Below, piece after piece: positions 46,435 to 56,252 of a stretch of DNA of 64,000 nucleotides (positions within the stretch are counted from its first letter, which is position 1; every line of letters starts with the position of its first letter). The notes beneath the pieces were generated by a model that saw only the letters and a program-made list of their open reading frames with translations, did not search any database and had not been told where the DNA came from. Source of the stretch: Epichloe hybrida (lineage: Eukaryota > Ascomycota > Sordariomycetes > Hypocreales > Clavicipitaceae); contig JAFEKR010000028.1 in NCBI GenBank assembly GCA_019022495.1, positions 1-64,000 on the forward strand, written 5' to 3'. The translations under genes and the position numbers were made by a program.

Positions 46435-47910
46435 CTAATACAGATACTCTGCATATTGACAAAACATCTGGTCCGACTTCAATCTCTCCAACGCAGTCGT
46501 CTCGCACTGCAACAGAGCAGTGATACCACCCTTGGTATCTGCCGGAAGAAACGCCAGAAACCCTCTGTAGCGCACAAAGCCCCTGATGTGGGCTACCTTG
46601 CCAAGTAGCTGCCCCCAATCCTTTTGCATGACGTCCAAACCCGACAGATCAGTGATGGCCAAGTCTGGCCCGGGACACGTGTCAAACTCGAGGGCCAGAT
46701 CTGTCACGGACGGCAGCGTATCCACGTAGCCGATGAGTTTGCGAACGCTCTTGTCGTCGAGCTCGGCGACGGCCAGTCTGACGCGCTGAGCCAAGCCTGC
46801 GAGCGTTTGCCCCGAGGATGGTGCGCAGAGGTCGTCGATGGAGACGCGAGATCGTGGAATGGGCTGGTTGACGTTGCCAATGTACTCGTGCGGCAGGGGA
46901 GGCGAAAGACGTCGACGAAAGTCAATCCTGGTGGTGAAGAGCGAGCTGCCTCCCGGGAACGAAACGTCTATTTGCCGCGCCAGACTGACGTGCTTCCAGA
47001 GGAGCGCGGAGAGGGCCTCGACTTGGGTAAACTGCTGTTCATTGGACTTGGAGGAGCCATTGACGGAGCTGACGAGTGACTGCAGTGACTCTTGCGCGAA
47101 ATACCACATGGAGATTTCCGAATTGGCAGGCGTGTGGTAGGTGCGATCCAGAAGATGCAGGCTGTTCGGGCCAGGGGATCGAATGGAGGCATCGTCGACA
47201 TAATCCGTGAAATCCCGGATGGTGGCGCCTGTTGTGCCGTAGCTCAGCTTCAGCCGTGCTTCGGATTCGTCCTCTTCGGCGGCGACGTCGACTTCGTCGA
47301 TGCTTCCATATGTGCAGGAGGCGTTGGTTGCCTTGGCCCACGCATTCACCAATGTGTTCATGCCACGCGCATCACATACAGAGTGATGCCAGGCGACGCC
47401 AACGAGGAGCCCGCCATCAATAATGTTGGCCTGGACGAGGAGTACGGGGATGCCATCCGGAGAGTCGTCGTCCGGCTTAGCATACTGGGTGAAGAACAGA
47501 TCCTTGGGAAGGTGTGTGAGCGGGAAGTTGTTGCTCTCGAGCTGTTCGTATGTCACGCCTCGTAGGCCGTCGTGGCACTCGTCCGAGTCCGACAACCCGG
47601 ATGAATGGTCGACTGCTCTGAACAATGCGCCAGATTCCGGCCCGACCTGAAGCTCGAGTTCGTTTCGCGACGAGCCGGCCTTGGGCACGACGGTGGCCGC
47701 GAACTCGGGGAACTCTGTCAATGCTCCTCCAAGGCCGGTTTTGAGATGAACGAGAATATCTTCCGGGTCTGCGCAGGGTTCTGTCTCGAAAACCAGGACA
47801 AAGCTGGAGTATATCCGGACAGCGTGCTGGTCCAAGGTAGAAAGCTGGATTGCTTTTTCGTAGCTCGGCTGGCTGAGGCCAACTCGAGTCTCTTCAGTAA
47901 CCACGCACAT
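46435..47910 (-). CDS. BAHD-type O-acyltransferase (PF02458 transferase family)
   Basis: Intronless 491-residue protein. The catalytic HHxxxD motif is intact (HHSVCD, residues 175-180), and a C-terminal DWGQLLGK stands where the family has DFGWG. Length fits fungal acyl-CoA-dependent transferases such as trichothecene 3-O-acetyltransferase. It should transfer an acyl group from CoA to a hydroxyl of a small molecule in the cytosol; the acceptor is unknown. The open frame extends upstream to 48102, but only from TTG, so the ATG at 47910 (MCVVTEETRV) is used. It is divergent from the PKS (963 bp between starts) and convergent with the MFS gene, the usual layout of a metabolite cluster. Confidence 0.88.
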   Translation of the reverse strand: MCVVTEETRVGLSQPSYEKAIQLSTLDQHAVRIYSSFVLVFETEPCADPEDILVHLKTGLGGALTEFPEFAATVVPKAGSSRNELELQVGPESGALFRAVDHSSGLSDSDECHDGLRGVTYEQLESNNFPLTHLPKDLFFTQYAKPDDDSPDGIPVLLVQANIIDGGLLVGVAWHHSVCDARGMNTLVNAWAKATNASCTYGSIDEVDVAAEEDESEARLKLSYGTTGATIRDFTDYVDDASIRSPGPNSLHLLDRTYHTPANSEISMWYFAQESLQSLVSSVNGSSKSNEQQFTQVEALSALLWKHVSLARQIDVSFPGGSSLFTTRIDFRRRLSPPLPHEYIGNVNQPIPRSRVSIDDLCAPSSGQTLAGLAQRVRLAVAELDDKSVRKLIGYVDTLPSVTDLALEFDTCPGPDLAITDLSGLDVMQKDWGQLLGKVAHIRGFVRYRGFLAFLPADTKGGITALLQCETTALERLKSDQMFCQYAEYLY

Positions 47911-48873
47911 CTTTGGACGAATTGCTGTGTAGTGTAGAGTTGTAGAGTTTGTTTTGTCGAAGATGTCGCGTTCCGGAGTTGAGTTTGCAGACTCGCGTAC
48001 ACTGTACAATATTGCAGAGATGAAGAAAGGGGATGTGCACAACGACCGTGAGCAAATCGATTTCACATCACGCCGTATGCGAATCGCCTTGTCTGTCTCC
48101 AATTTCAGGGGTATTAAATATTGTGATTGTGATTGTTTGGCAATGCCTCAGTCTGACCCTCCAAGGGGCGAAAGGGGCGAAGGGAAGAAACGAAGGGCGA
48201 ATTCCAGGGAGGCTTGCGATCTGCGCGCGAGGGATCCCTGAGGAACGAAGTGGCGTCTTCCGGATTTCTAGTCTTCGCCACATCAATGATGTTGGCTTTC
48301 GCATTTACCGCTTTCATCTGCTCCGTGCTCCGCTCTCCGCGCTCCGTTTTCCGTGTTCGTCCTGACTTAACCTCACTGTTTCCCGAAAGAAAGGTAATAA
48401 GTTAACAGGAGGTACAGAGTAGGGGCATAAAGCCACTGACAGATCTTTCCGTGGCTGAGTGAGACAACTAAGTAAGGGAGGGAAGGAGTATCTTACATTA
48501 CGCGCGTTTTACTAGGACTATAGTAGCTCTTACTAGAGCCGCGACTTACATTCCTAGACAGCGCTAGACCATGGATCTATTGCCTAATAACTAGATGACA
48601 TTGCGATCCCTTGTATACGTTGGTTACTGCGCAATTCTTTTTCCCTTCCCTGGTTTCGTTGTACATATATATGCTAGTTGGGTTTGTCACAAGCAGACAT
48701 ATTTAGCTACCCTCTCTCTTTACTTATTTTTTTGTTTCGTGACTTGTACTTCACCTCTGCATCTCGTGCACATAATTAATTACCTTGACTGCAGCCATCG
48801 CCCATTTTCTGCGTGCCCATCAACATACATACCCATCGTCCTACCTCTTACCCTCTCGTTTAATTGACCGAAA
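47911..48873. promoter_or_regulatory. Divergent intergenic region between acyltransferase and PKS
   Basis: 963 bp without a credible gene separates two divergent starts, so it presumably holds both promoters. A pyrimidine-rich stretch (about 48640-48730) and CATCAACATACATACCC precede the PKS ATG. No specific binding site can be assigned. The short ORFs at 48033-48405 lie on both strands and lack support. Confidence 0.5.
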
Positions 48874-51800
48874 ATGTCAAGCACATCGGCAGACAATCAC
48901 GATGGATTAGAGATCCGTAATTTGCCGCCCCTGAGCGACCACGCGACCAACTCGTCGCCATGGTCAGTGGTTGGCGACTCGGATGAAGATGGCCATGTGG
49001 CCACTTCACTTCTAGAACCAGTGGCCATTATCGGCATGAGCTGTCGTCTTCCGGGGAGTGCAAAAGACGTGGCTGGGTTTTGGGAAATGCTTCAGAATGG
49101 TCGCTCAGCTTGGACCCCGGGGCCGGGAAATAGGTTCAATATGAAGGCGTTTCAAGATCCAACAGGTGCCATAGCCGAGAGTGTGAGTTGCGCAACGTTG
49201 CTGATACTGAGGAGTAAGACTAACGGTTCACACCTTGGTTTGCTATAGACCAACGTCCAGGGAGCACATTTCCTAAAAGGAGATATCCGGGCATTTGACG
49301 CCTCATTCTTTGGTCTCAATCCGCTAGAAGTCGCTGTGCGTCTTCCCATGCTCTCTTTTCAGTCTTCACCAACATCTTGACATTCTACTAAACCCCATCA
49401 CAGGCCATGGATCCCCAGCACAGACTACTCCTCGAAATAGCCTATGAATCCTTCGAAAATGCTGGCATCAGCCTCCCATCCCTCTGGGCGTCCAAAACCG
49501 GCGTCTACGTCGGCCAATGGACAACAGACTACCACGAAGTCGCTACTCGCGACATCAGCGATCCCCCCAAATACCTCGTCACCGGCACCGGGCCAGCAAT
49601 CTCCTCCAACCGCATCTCCTACTTCTTCAACCTCCTGGGCCCCAGCTTCACCGTGGACACGGGTTGTTCCTCCAGTTTGGTCGCCCTGCACCAAGCCATC
49701 CACAGTTTACGGAGCGGCGAAGCATCGCAATGCTTCGTCGGCGGCGTCAACCTACTGCTCGATCCGCAGAGATTCGTATATCAGAGCAAGCTGGGCATGT
49801 TCTCCAAGGAGGGGCGCTGCTTCTCGTTTGATACCCGTGCGAATGGCTACGGACGCGGTGAAGGGTGTACTGGTGTCGTGTTGAAGCCCTTGTCAGCTGC
49901 GCTGCGAGACGGTGACAATATCAGAGCGGTCATCCGCAATTCTGCTGTGAACCAGGATGGCAGGACGCCTGGTCTTACAGTTCCTAGTGCCGCAGCGCAG
50001 ACGGAGGCCATCAAGAGAGCGTATGGCCAGGTGTTGATGGTTCCCGAGGCGGATTATGTAGAGGCACATGGAACCGGAACCAAGGTCGGCGACCCCATCG
50101 AGGTGAGCGCCATCGCCGCCGCCTTCACACAGGGAAACACGGCACACAGGACGCTACCGATTGGCTCGGTCAAGGGCAACATTGGACATACGGAGGCTGC
50201 TGCTGGCTTGGCGGGCTTGATCAAGGCGGTCCTCATGCTCGAAAAGGGTATGATACCGCCACAGGCAAACTATAAAGATACCAATCCGGCCATCAAGCTG
50301 GATGAGTGGAACATGAGAGTGAGTCAGTCCTTCACCAGCGTACTGCCAAGCACTACTAAACCAACACTTGTCAGATTACGACCGAGTTGGAACGGCGCAA
50401 ACTGCGCAGAATTTCAGTAAACAGGTAACACAACCCACAGCTCCCTCCATTTATCAAGACAATCAAGAAAAACCTACTAAAACCATGGAAAGCTTTGGGT
50501 ACGGCGGAACAAACGCCCACGTCATCCTGGAGGAAGCCACCTTCGCTCTCTCGACCTTTTCTCTGCAGTCCCTCTCTCTCTCCCTCGACCACACTCTACT
50601 TCCCGTTTTCCATAAGCAGGTCCAACGCGTCTTCTTCCTCAACGCAGCCAGCGAAAAGTCTTGCCAGATGCTATGCAAGCGGCTATCCCAGTACCTCGTC
50701 ACTGTGCGCTCTCATGGAGACGAAAACCTGCTGCTGTCAAGATTGGCCTACACCCTCGGACGGCATAGCGTTCACCCGCATAGAATATCACTGCTTGCCT
50801 CGACCGTCGAGGATCTGCTGCAGCAGCTCAGTGCGTCCGAGGCAGCGCCCGTGGCAAAATGCGAAACGAGGAGCCAAAAACCACGCGTTGCGTTCGTATT
50901 CAGTGGCCAGGGTGCTCAGTACGCCCAGATGGGCCAGGAGCTTCTGAGTTATCCCATCTTCCAGCAGTCGATGAGCCAGGCCAGGGATCAGCTCAAGTTG
51001 CTTGGCTGCCCCTGGGATTTGCTCGAGGAGATCAACCGGTGCAACGAGGAGTCACGCATCGATCAGCCCGCCATTTCTCAACCCTCATGCACTGCTATTT
51101 AGCTCGCGTTAGTTGATCTACTTTCCGAGTTTGGAGTTTCCCCCAGTGCTGTTGTCGGACATTCAAGTGATGAAATCGCAGCCGCATATGCCGTCGGAGC
51201 TATTTCGTTCAACAACGCACTGGCCATATCCTATTTCCGCGGCAAGGTTACGAGTGCCCTTCTCTCCAATGAAGCTCATCAACCAGGAGCCATGCTGGCA
51301 GTGGGAACGAACCCGGAACTCGTGGCGGAGCATATCGCGGCCACATCGGAGAAGCATGGGCAGATGAGGATAGCGTGCTTCAACAGCCCACAGAGCGTGA
51401 CCCGTGTCTGGTGATGATGCCGCCATTAATGAGTTGAAAACGGCTCTCGATGCTGGCGGCTACTTCAACCGCAAACTCAAGACAAACGGCGCTGCATACC
51501 ACTCGCACCACATGGAGGCTGTCGAAAAGCCATATGCCGAAGCACTTGGCGGCCTACCGGCCGTGGACCTTCTCAAAGAACGCAACAGTCGCTTCTTCAG
51601 TACCGTGACGGGCCACGAACTTGGTGACTGGAGCGAGATATCAACCAGTTACTGGACTAGGAATCTGCTGAGTCCTGTGCTCTTCACACAGGCACTTTCC
51701 GAGATGGTTGCTCGCGATGGTGACGGTCAAAAAATCGATTTTATTCTCGAACTCGGGCCGCACTCGCAAATGGGCGGGCCGGTCAAGCAGATTCTCAAGG

Positions 51801-53916
51801 TATCCGAAAACGGAACCGACATCAAGTACATGAGCTGTCTCACGAGAGGCAAGAATGCAGAGGTGACGATGCTGGGTGCTCTCTCGCAGCTACATATGCA
51901 GGGGTTGCATATACCTCTCGATCAGCTCAACCGATATGATGCCACCCATCCACCCAAGCTGCTGTCAGACCTCCCCCCGTATCCGTTCGATCACGATAGA
52001 ACATTCTGGCACGAGTCAAGAGTGTCCAAGAACTACAGACACCGCAAATACCTGCCGCATGAGCTCCTGGGAACCATGTCGCCAGAAGTCAATCATTTGG
52101 AGCCGCACTGGCGCCACTTCCTTTCCTTGAAGCAGAACCCCTGGTTGAAAAACCATGTCGTACAGGGGCAGATTGTGTTTCCTGCGGCTGGATACCTCAC
52201 AATGGCCATGCAGGCCATGCAGCAACATGCAAAGGCTCTGCAACCCGCTGCCCGCGTGGAAAGCATCGTTCTGCGAAACGTGAGCATCGGAAAGGCAATT
52301 CTGCTAAATGAGAATGCTCCGAATGTGGAGATGGTTTTGTCCATGAGACCGCAAGCAAGGTCCGCCCGTGAATCTTCGTCAATCTGGAATGATTTCCGTA
52401 TATTCACCGTGTCGACGGAAGACAAGTGGACGGAGCACTGCCGTGGTCTGATCCAGGCCGTGACTGACAAAGCCGCCGCACAGGATGCCGCGCCGCCGAT
52501 TCGAGATGTGCAGCATGTCAACAGCCAGACCACGCGCCAGGTTCTGCCGAGCAAGTTCTATCTCCTCAGTCGTCAAATGGGCCTCGACTGGCAAGCCCCG
52601 TTTGATAGCCTGTCCGATATTCGGACGGGCGTCCTGTCGTCCGTCACCACTGCTCAGGCCGCCATGAACCCTGCCACCGGTGGGACTGGAGACATTCTTC
52701 ACCCATCAGTGCTTGATGCCACTCTTTTTCAGGGCCACTTTGCACACTGTATCCTTGAGCAGGGCGAAAAGTCACCCAGAGTCCCGACCTTCATCAAGGA
52801 GATGCGAGTTGCCAACAGGAAGGTGGTTGCCGGGAAAAAGCTTGTTAGCACCGCAGTCTCGAGCCCTTCTGACCGATTCACATACAACATTGTTATCAAA
52901 GATGACGCGAAGCTGAAAGGCTCCGTGATCGAGGCTCACGGTGTCACTGTAACACAGCTTCCCGGAGATACCATCAAGCAAGCCGAAGACATGTGTTACA
53001 AGGTTGATTGGGTTCCTTACATGGAAAACTGGAACTCGAATCGACGGAGCCTTTCCATTGGCAATGTTCCATCACCTTCCAGCGGAACCGCAAGCCAGCA
53101 GCAGCAGCAGCAGCACTTGGATGACGTTGCTGCCGAGTATGTGCAGAAAGCGCTGTCAGAACTCGAACCCGGGGAAATTGCGGACGCCTACAAACAGCTT
53201 TCTTGGCGCTTACAGTGTCTCGTGGAGTCGTTTTCGTCGCGCCAACGCTGCTTGCGCGACCGCTCCGAAAGCTCCGGCAGTGCAGATATCGAGAAGATGC
53301 TGCACCTCGTGGGCCCCTGTTTGGCAAACGTGTTGAGTCAAAAGGTAGATCTGCTCTCCTTGATCAGCTCAGATGAAATCTGTCAACTGTACAACTCGGA
53401 GGAGAACAGGCACTGTTCAATCAAGTCGCAACTTACTGTCAAGCGCTCGGTAGACAAACGCCTCGACTAACGGCACTCGTCGTCGGCGCCGGTGCTGCGT
53501 TGGCAGCGGGGCCCATCTTGGAAGCCGCTCATTCTGGCGATCGATACCTCAGTAAATTCGACGTTGCGGGTATTTCTGAGGGACAGTTTGAAACCATCAA
53601 GAACGAAGTTGGTGGCGCCACAGACGCTGCAGAGGTGCGATGTGTCGATCTCGACATCGCCCAAGATGCGACGCAGCAAGGCTTCGAAGAAGCCAGCTAC
53701 GATTTGGTCGTCTCAGCCTATTCGACCCCCGACATCGAGGACATCGACTCAGTTCTCTCCAACCTTGGGTTGTTGCTCAAGCCGGGCGGAAAGCTCATCA
53801 TGTTGGCCAGGACGCGTGACACATTGCACTACAGCCTCCTGTCAGGACTATGCCAGGGCGCCGGTGTCAAGTTGGCACCGGAGGTTGTTGAGAATGTGTG
53901 TTCTATCATCCATTGT
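48874..53916 (+). pseudogene. Truncated reducing polyketide synthase (KS-AT-DH-CMeT relic)
   Basis: Exons 48874-49182, 49249-49335, 49404-50318, 50375-50424 and 50493 onward, with short GT-AG introns. The KS is complete, with DTGCSSSL, EAHGTGTKVGDP and GNIGHTEAAAG holding the Cys-His-His set. The AT begins VFSGQGAQY, but codon 51100-51102 is TAG where the family has Gln (TAI.LALVDLL). The nucleophile motif reads GHSSDE instead of GHSSGE, and an extra C in 51401-51403 shifts the frame. The DH keeps HVVQGQIVFPAAGY and HPSVLDATLFQ. A second frameshift near 53395-53402 separates it from the methyltransferase region (LVVGAGAALAAG, KPGGKLIML). Coding stops in a tandem repeat at 53917, with ER, KR and ACP absent. 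The first 656 residues (KS only) could still be translated, but no complete enzyme can be made. Confidence 0.92.
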
Positions 53917-54196
53917 GGCCGGGACAGGAAGTGATGCTTCTGAAATATAGTGATGGGAAAGTAGAGCCGGAGAGGTAAGACTTGGCCGGGACAGGAAGTG
54001 ATGCTTCTGAAATATTGTGATGGGAAAGTAGAGCTGAAGAGGTAAGACTTGGCCGGGGGACAGGAAGTGATGCTTCTGAAATATTGTGATGGGAAAGTAG
54101 AGCTGAAGAGGTAAGACTTGGCCGGGGGACAGGAAGTGATGCTTCTGAAATATTGTGATGGGAAAGTAGAGCTGGAGAGGTAAGATTTGGCTGGTC
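53917..54196. repeat. 67-69 bp minisatellite at the PKS truncation point
   Basis: Four tandem units, each starting GGCCGGG, at 53917, 53984, 54051 and 54120, with a degenerate fifth start at 54189. Periods are 67, 67, 69 and 69. Each contains GACAGGAAGTGATGCTTCTG and GATGGGAAAGTAGAGC. The array replaces the 3' half of the PKS. The repetitive minus-strand ORFs across it are by-products of the repeat. Confidence 0.92.
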
Positions 54197-54566
54197 TTTG
54201 AGCAATGAATCAATCACATACATGTAAACAACTCGCCGTGGCAGCTGACAGCTTCACAGCTGCCAACTGCTACACGCCAGCTGGCACAGCCAGACGGAAA
54301 CCTCGTCGCTCCGCAACCCTCCGACTCCGTTGACAGGGCTTTGAGGGCTTTGAGGGCTTTGAGCGACTAAGTAATGGCCAGAACGAAGGAGCAAACAGTA
54401 CCAGATACGATAAGCTATCAACCTGATGAGAAGAAAGAAAAGTGCATAAATAGACATCATGTGATGATGATCTGATACGAACGCTCGATAACACGATCAA
54501 TGCCTCAACCTAAAGGAAATGCCCATAATAACGCCATTCTCATTCACGTTTAAACCCCCGTTACAT
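54197..54566. other. Intergenic, 3' of IST1
   Basis: No gene. A short GGGCTTTGA triplication lies at about 54332-54362, and CAGCTG-rich words lie at 54241-54285. It marks the border between the decayed cluster and conserved housekeeping genes. Confidence 0.5.
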
Positions 54567-55499
54567 TCACCTCTGTTTCAAAGCCGCAAATCTCTTCTCC
54601 AGATCACTGATGTCTGGTACCGCCCCGTCTGGCTCCATCCTACTCGTCGCCTGCTCCGTCTTTGTATTTGGCTTCAGCTCAACCGACCCCAGCGTGACCT
54701 TGGGATGGATATTGTCCGTCGTTCTCCGCGGCGGCGTCACCGTGACCGGACTTCGTGGGCCTGCAAACCCCTGTGGCGGCGTGGCCCTATTTAATTCTTC
54801 CTCGCCCTTGGATAACTTCCTTCCGGCCGTCAGAGGTTCCGCTAATATCTTCTGACCCCCCGATTGATCATTGCCACCATCTACATCATCAGCATCAACA
54901 TCATCGTCTTCGTATTCGTCAAGCAGTTCCGGCGGCGGCGTAGCTTTCGCCCTCTTCGGCCAATCCACCCCGTATGCCCTGGCAATCTCCTCCAAGTATC
55001 CCTGAACAAGCTCCTGCTTCGGTGGTTCGACGCTCAGCTTCTTAATCACCCTCTCATTCACCTTGCCATCTGCATTCTCCATTGCTGCCAAGACAAATTC
55101 CTTGCCGTATTTTTCCGCCAGGAGCTGCCGCACAACGATGAGCTCTTTGATCTCCGTCTTTGGCGCCGCGTAAATGATACTTTTGATCGCTTCCTCCAGC
55201 CCAGGGTCGCATACAGAGCTTTCCATCAGCCCCGCTCGAGCGAGCAAAAGCTCGCAGTATAGCTCCAACATCTCATGAAGCTCGGTCGCGATGTCGGACC
55301 GGATAATATTCTCGACGCGGATCGTGGCGGAATCAATCTTGCCGGCTTCCAGCAGCTGAGCCATTGCTCGCTGCTGAGTCTTCCCCACCTGTTCATCACG
55401 CTGCTGAACCATGCGCAAGCGCGCGATGGCTAGCTTGAGTTGTACCTTCAACTTGGTCTGCGTGCGCGCAACAAAAGATTTGATGCCCCTGGTCAGCAT
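54567..55499 (-). CDS. IST1: IST1-like regulator of Vps4 (ESCRT-III family)
   Basis: 310-residue protein with the IST1 (DUF292) helical core at its N-terminus: KVQLKLAIARLRMVQQRDEQ, RVENIIRSD, LELYCELLLAR and EAIKSIIYAAP. An acidic, disordered linker follows. The protein ends SDLEKRFAALKQR, a good MIM-type motif (compare DDLSRRFEELK of human IST1) for binding Vps4 MIT domains. IST1 modulates Vps4 in multivesicular-body sorting and membrane scission at endosomes. The ATG at 55499 (MLTRGIKSF) aligns with the human start MLGSGF. The open frame begins nine codons upstream without ATG, and an upstream exon starting MPPATS (about 55590) is possible but its splice phase does not fit. Single exon as read. 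Confidence 0.85.
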   Translation of the reverse strand: MLTRGIKSFVARTQTKLKVQLKLAIARLRMVQQRDEQVGKTQQRAMAQLLEAGKIDSATIRVENIIRSDIATELHEMLELYCELLLARAGLMESSVCDPGLEEAIKSIIYAAPKTEIKELIVVRQLLAEKYGKEFVLAAMENADGKVNERVIKKLSVEPPKQELVQGYLEEIARAYGVDWPKRAKATPPPELLDEYEDDDVDADDVDGGNDQSGGQKILAEPLTAGRKLSKGEEELNRATPPQGFAGPRSPVTVTPPRRTTDNIHPKVTLGSVELKPNTKTEQATSRMEPDGAVPDISDLEKRFAALKQR

Positions 55500-56252
55500 G
55501 CTCTCGGACAGAAGTTGTCGCGTCACTGGTCATGATCGCGGGGTTCTGTAAAGAACACACAAAACTCACCAGAACAGACGTTGCCGGTGGCATAATGGGC
55601 AAATGATCTGAGGGTCAAGTAAGGAACGAAGCTTAGATTCTCCAAAAGTCGCGGACAACCGAGTTCGTCAAAGTTGAGAGCTGCCTAGCTAGACCTGGAG
55701 AGGAGATGATGGACCTTGATGCCAAGGTTGTTTGTTCTACAGTTGTATGCAGGTGCCTGTGCTGCCTGCCGCGCCTCTGAGCTCATTGCGGGGCAGTGCC
55801 TTCCCTCCCATTTGACAACTTCGAGACCCTCATTCAACCAACGATGGCTCTACCGGACGCATGGACGATTCATGGACCAACGTCATCGGATTGTACCATG
55901 CATTTCCGTGTATATTGTAACGCTGGCTCCCATCACAAACGGGAGCTTAAGAGTAAGAATGAGAGCAAATTCTATCTGGTGTCTGAGTGACAAAGAGGCA
56001 ACAACTGTGTGGTTGAGCGGTATCATTCAAAGAAAAGCAAGAAGAAGAATTAAAAATAGTCCATATGATGAACCGAGAACGCCACCATGTCCACGGCTGG
56101 ACAACAGCTCCAGAAAAAAAAAAAAAAAACCTCATGAGTTCCTTCATAGCCTTGTAACGCCTCTATCCAATGCCTCAGTCGGGATTTTGGCGCCAATTTG
56201 TTGCCAGCATGTAGAAACGAGACCCATGCTAGTATCGTCCATTACCTCGGCA
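55500..56252. other. Intergenic between IST1 and NMA111
   Basis: Contains the IST1 promoter (minus strand) and the NMA111 3' flank. An A16 homopolymer lies near 56105-56120. The 265-codon plus-strand ORF at 55716-56513 overlaps the NMA111 last exon in antisense and shows no protein-like composition. Confidence 0.5.

Noticed and set aside
47911..48102. 64-residue N-terminal extension of the acyltransferase
   Set aside because: It would have to start at TTG and is not part of the conserved family fold; the ATG at 47910 is suitable.
53848..54223. Minus-strand ORFs with a repeated LPLQLYFPITIFQKHH motif
   Set aside because: They are generated by the 67-69 bp minisatellite; the period is not constantly a multiple of three, so the frame is fortuitous.
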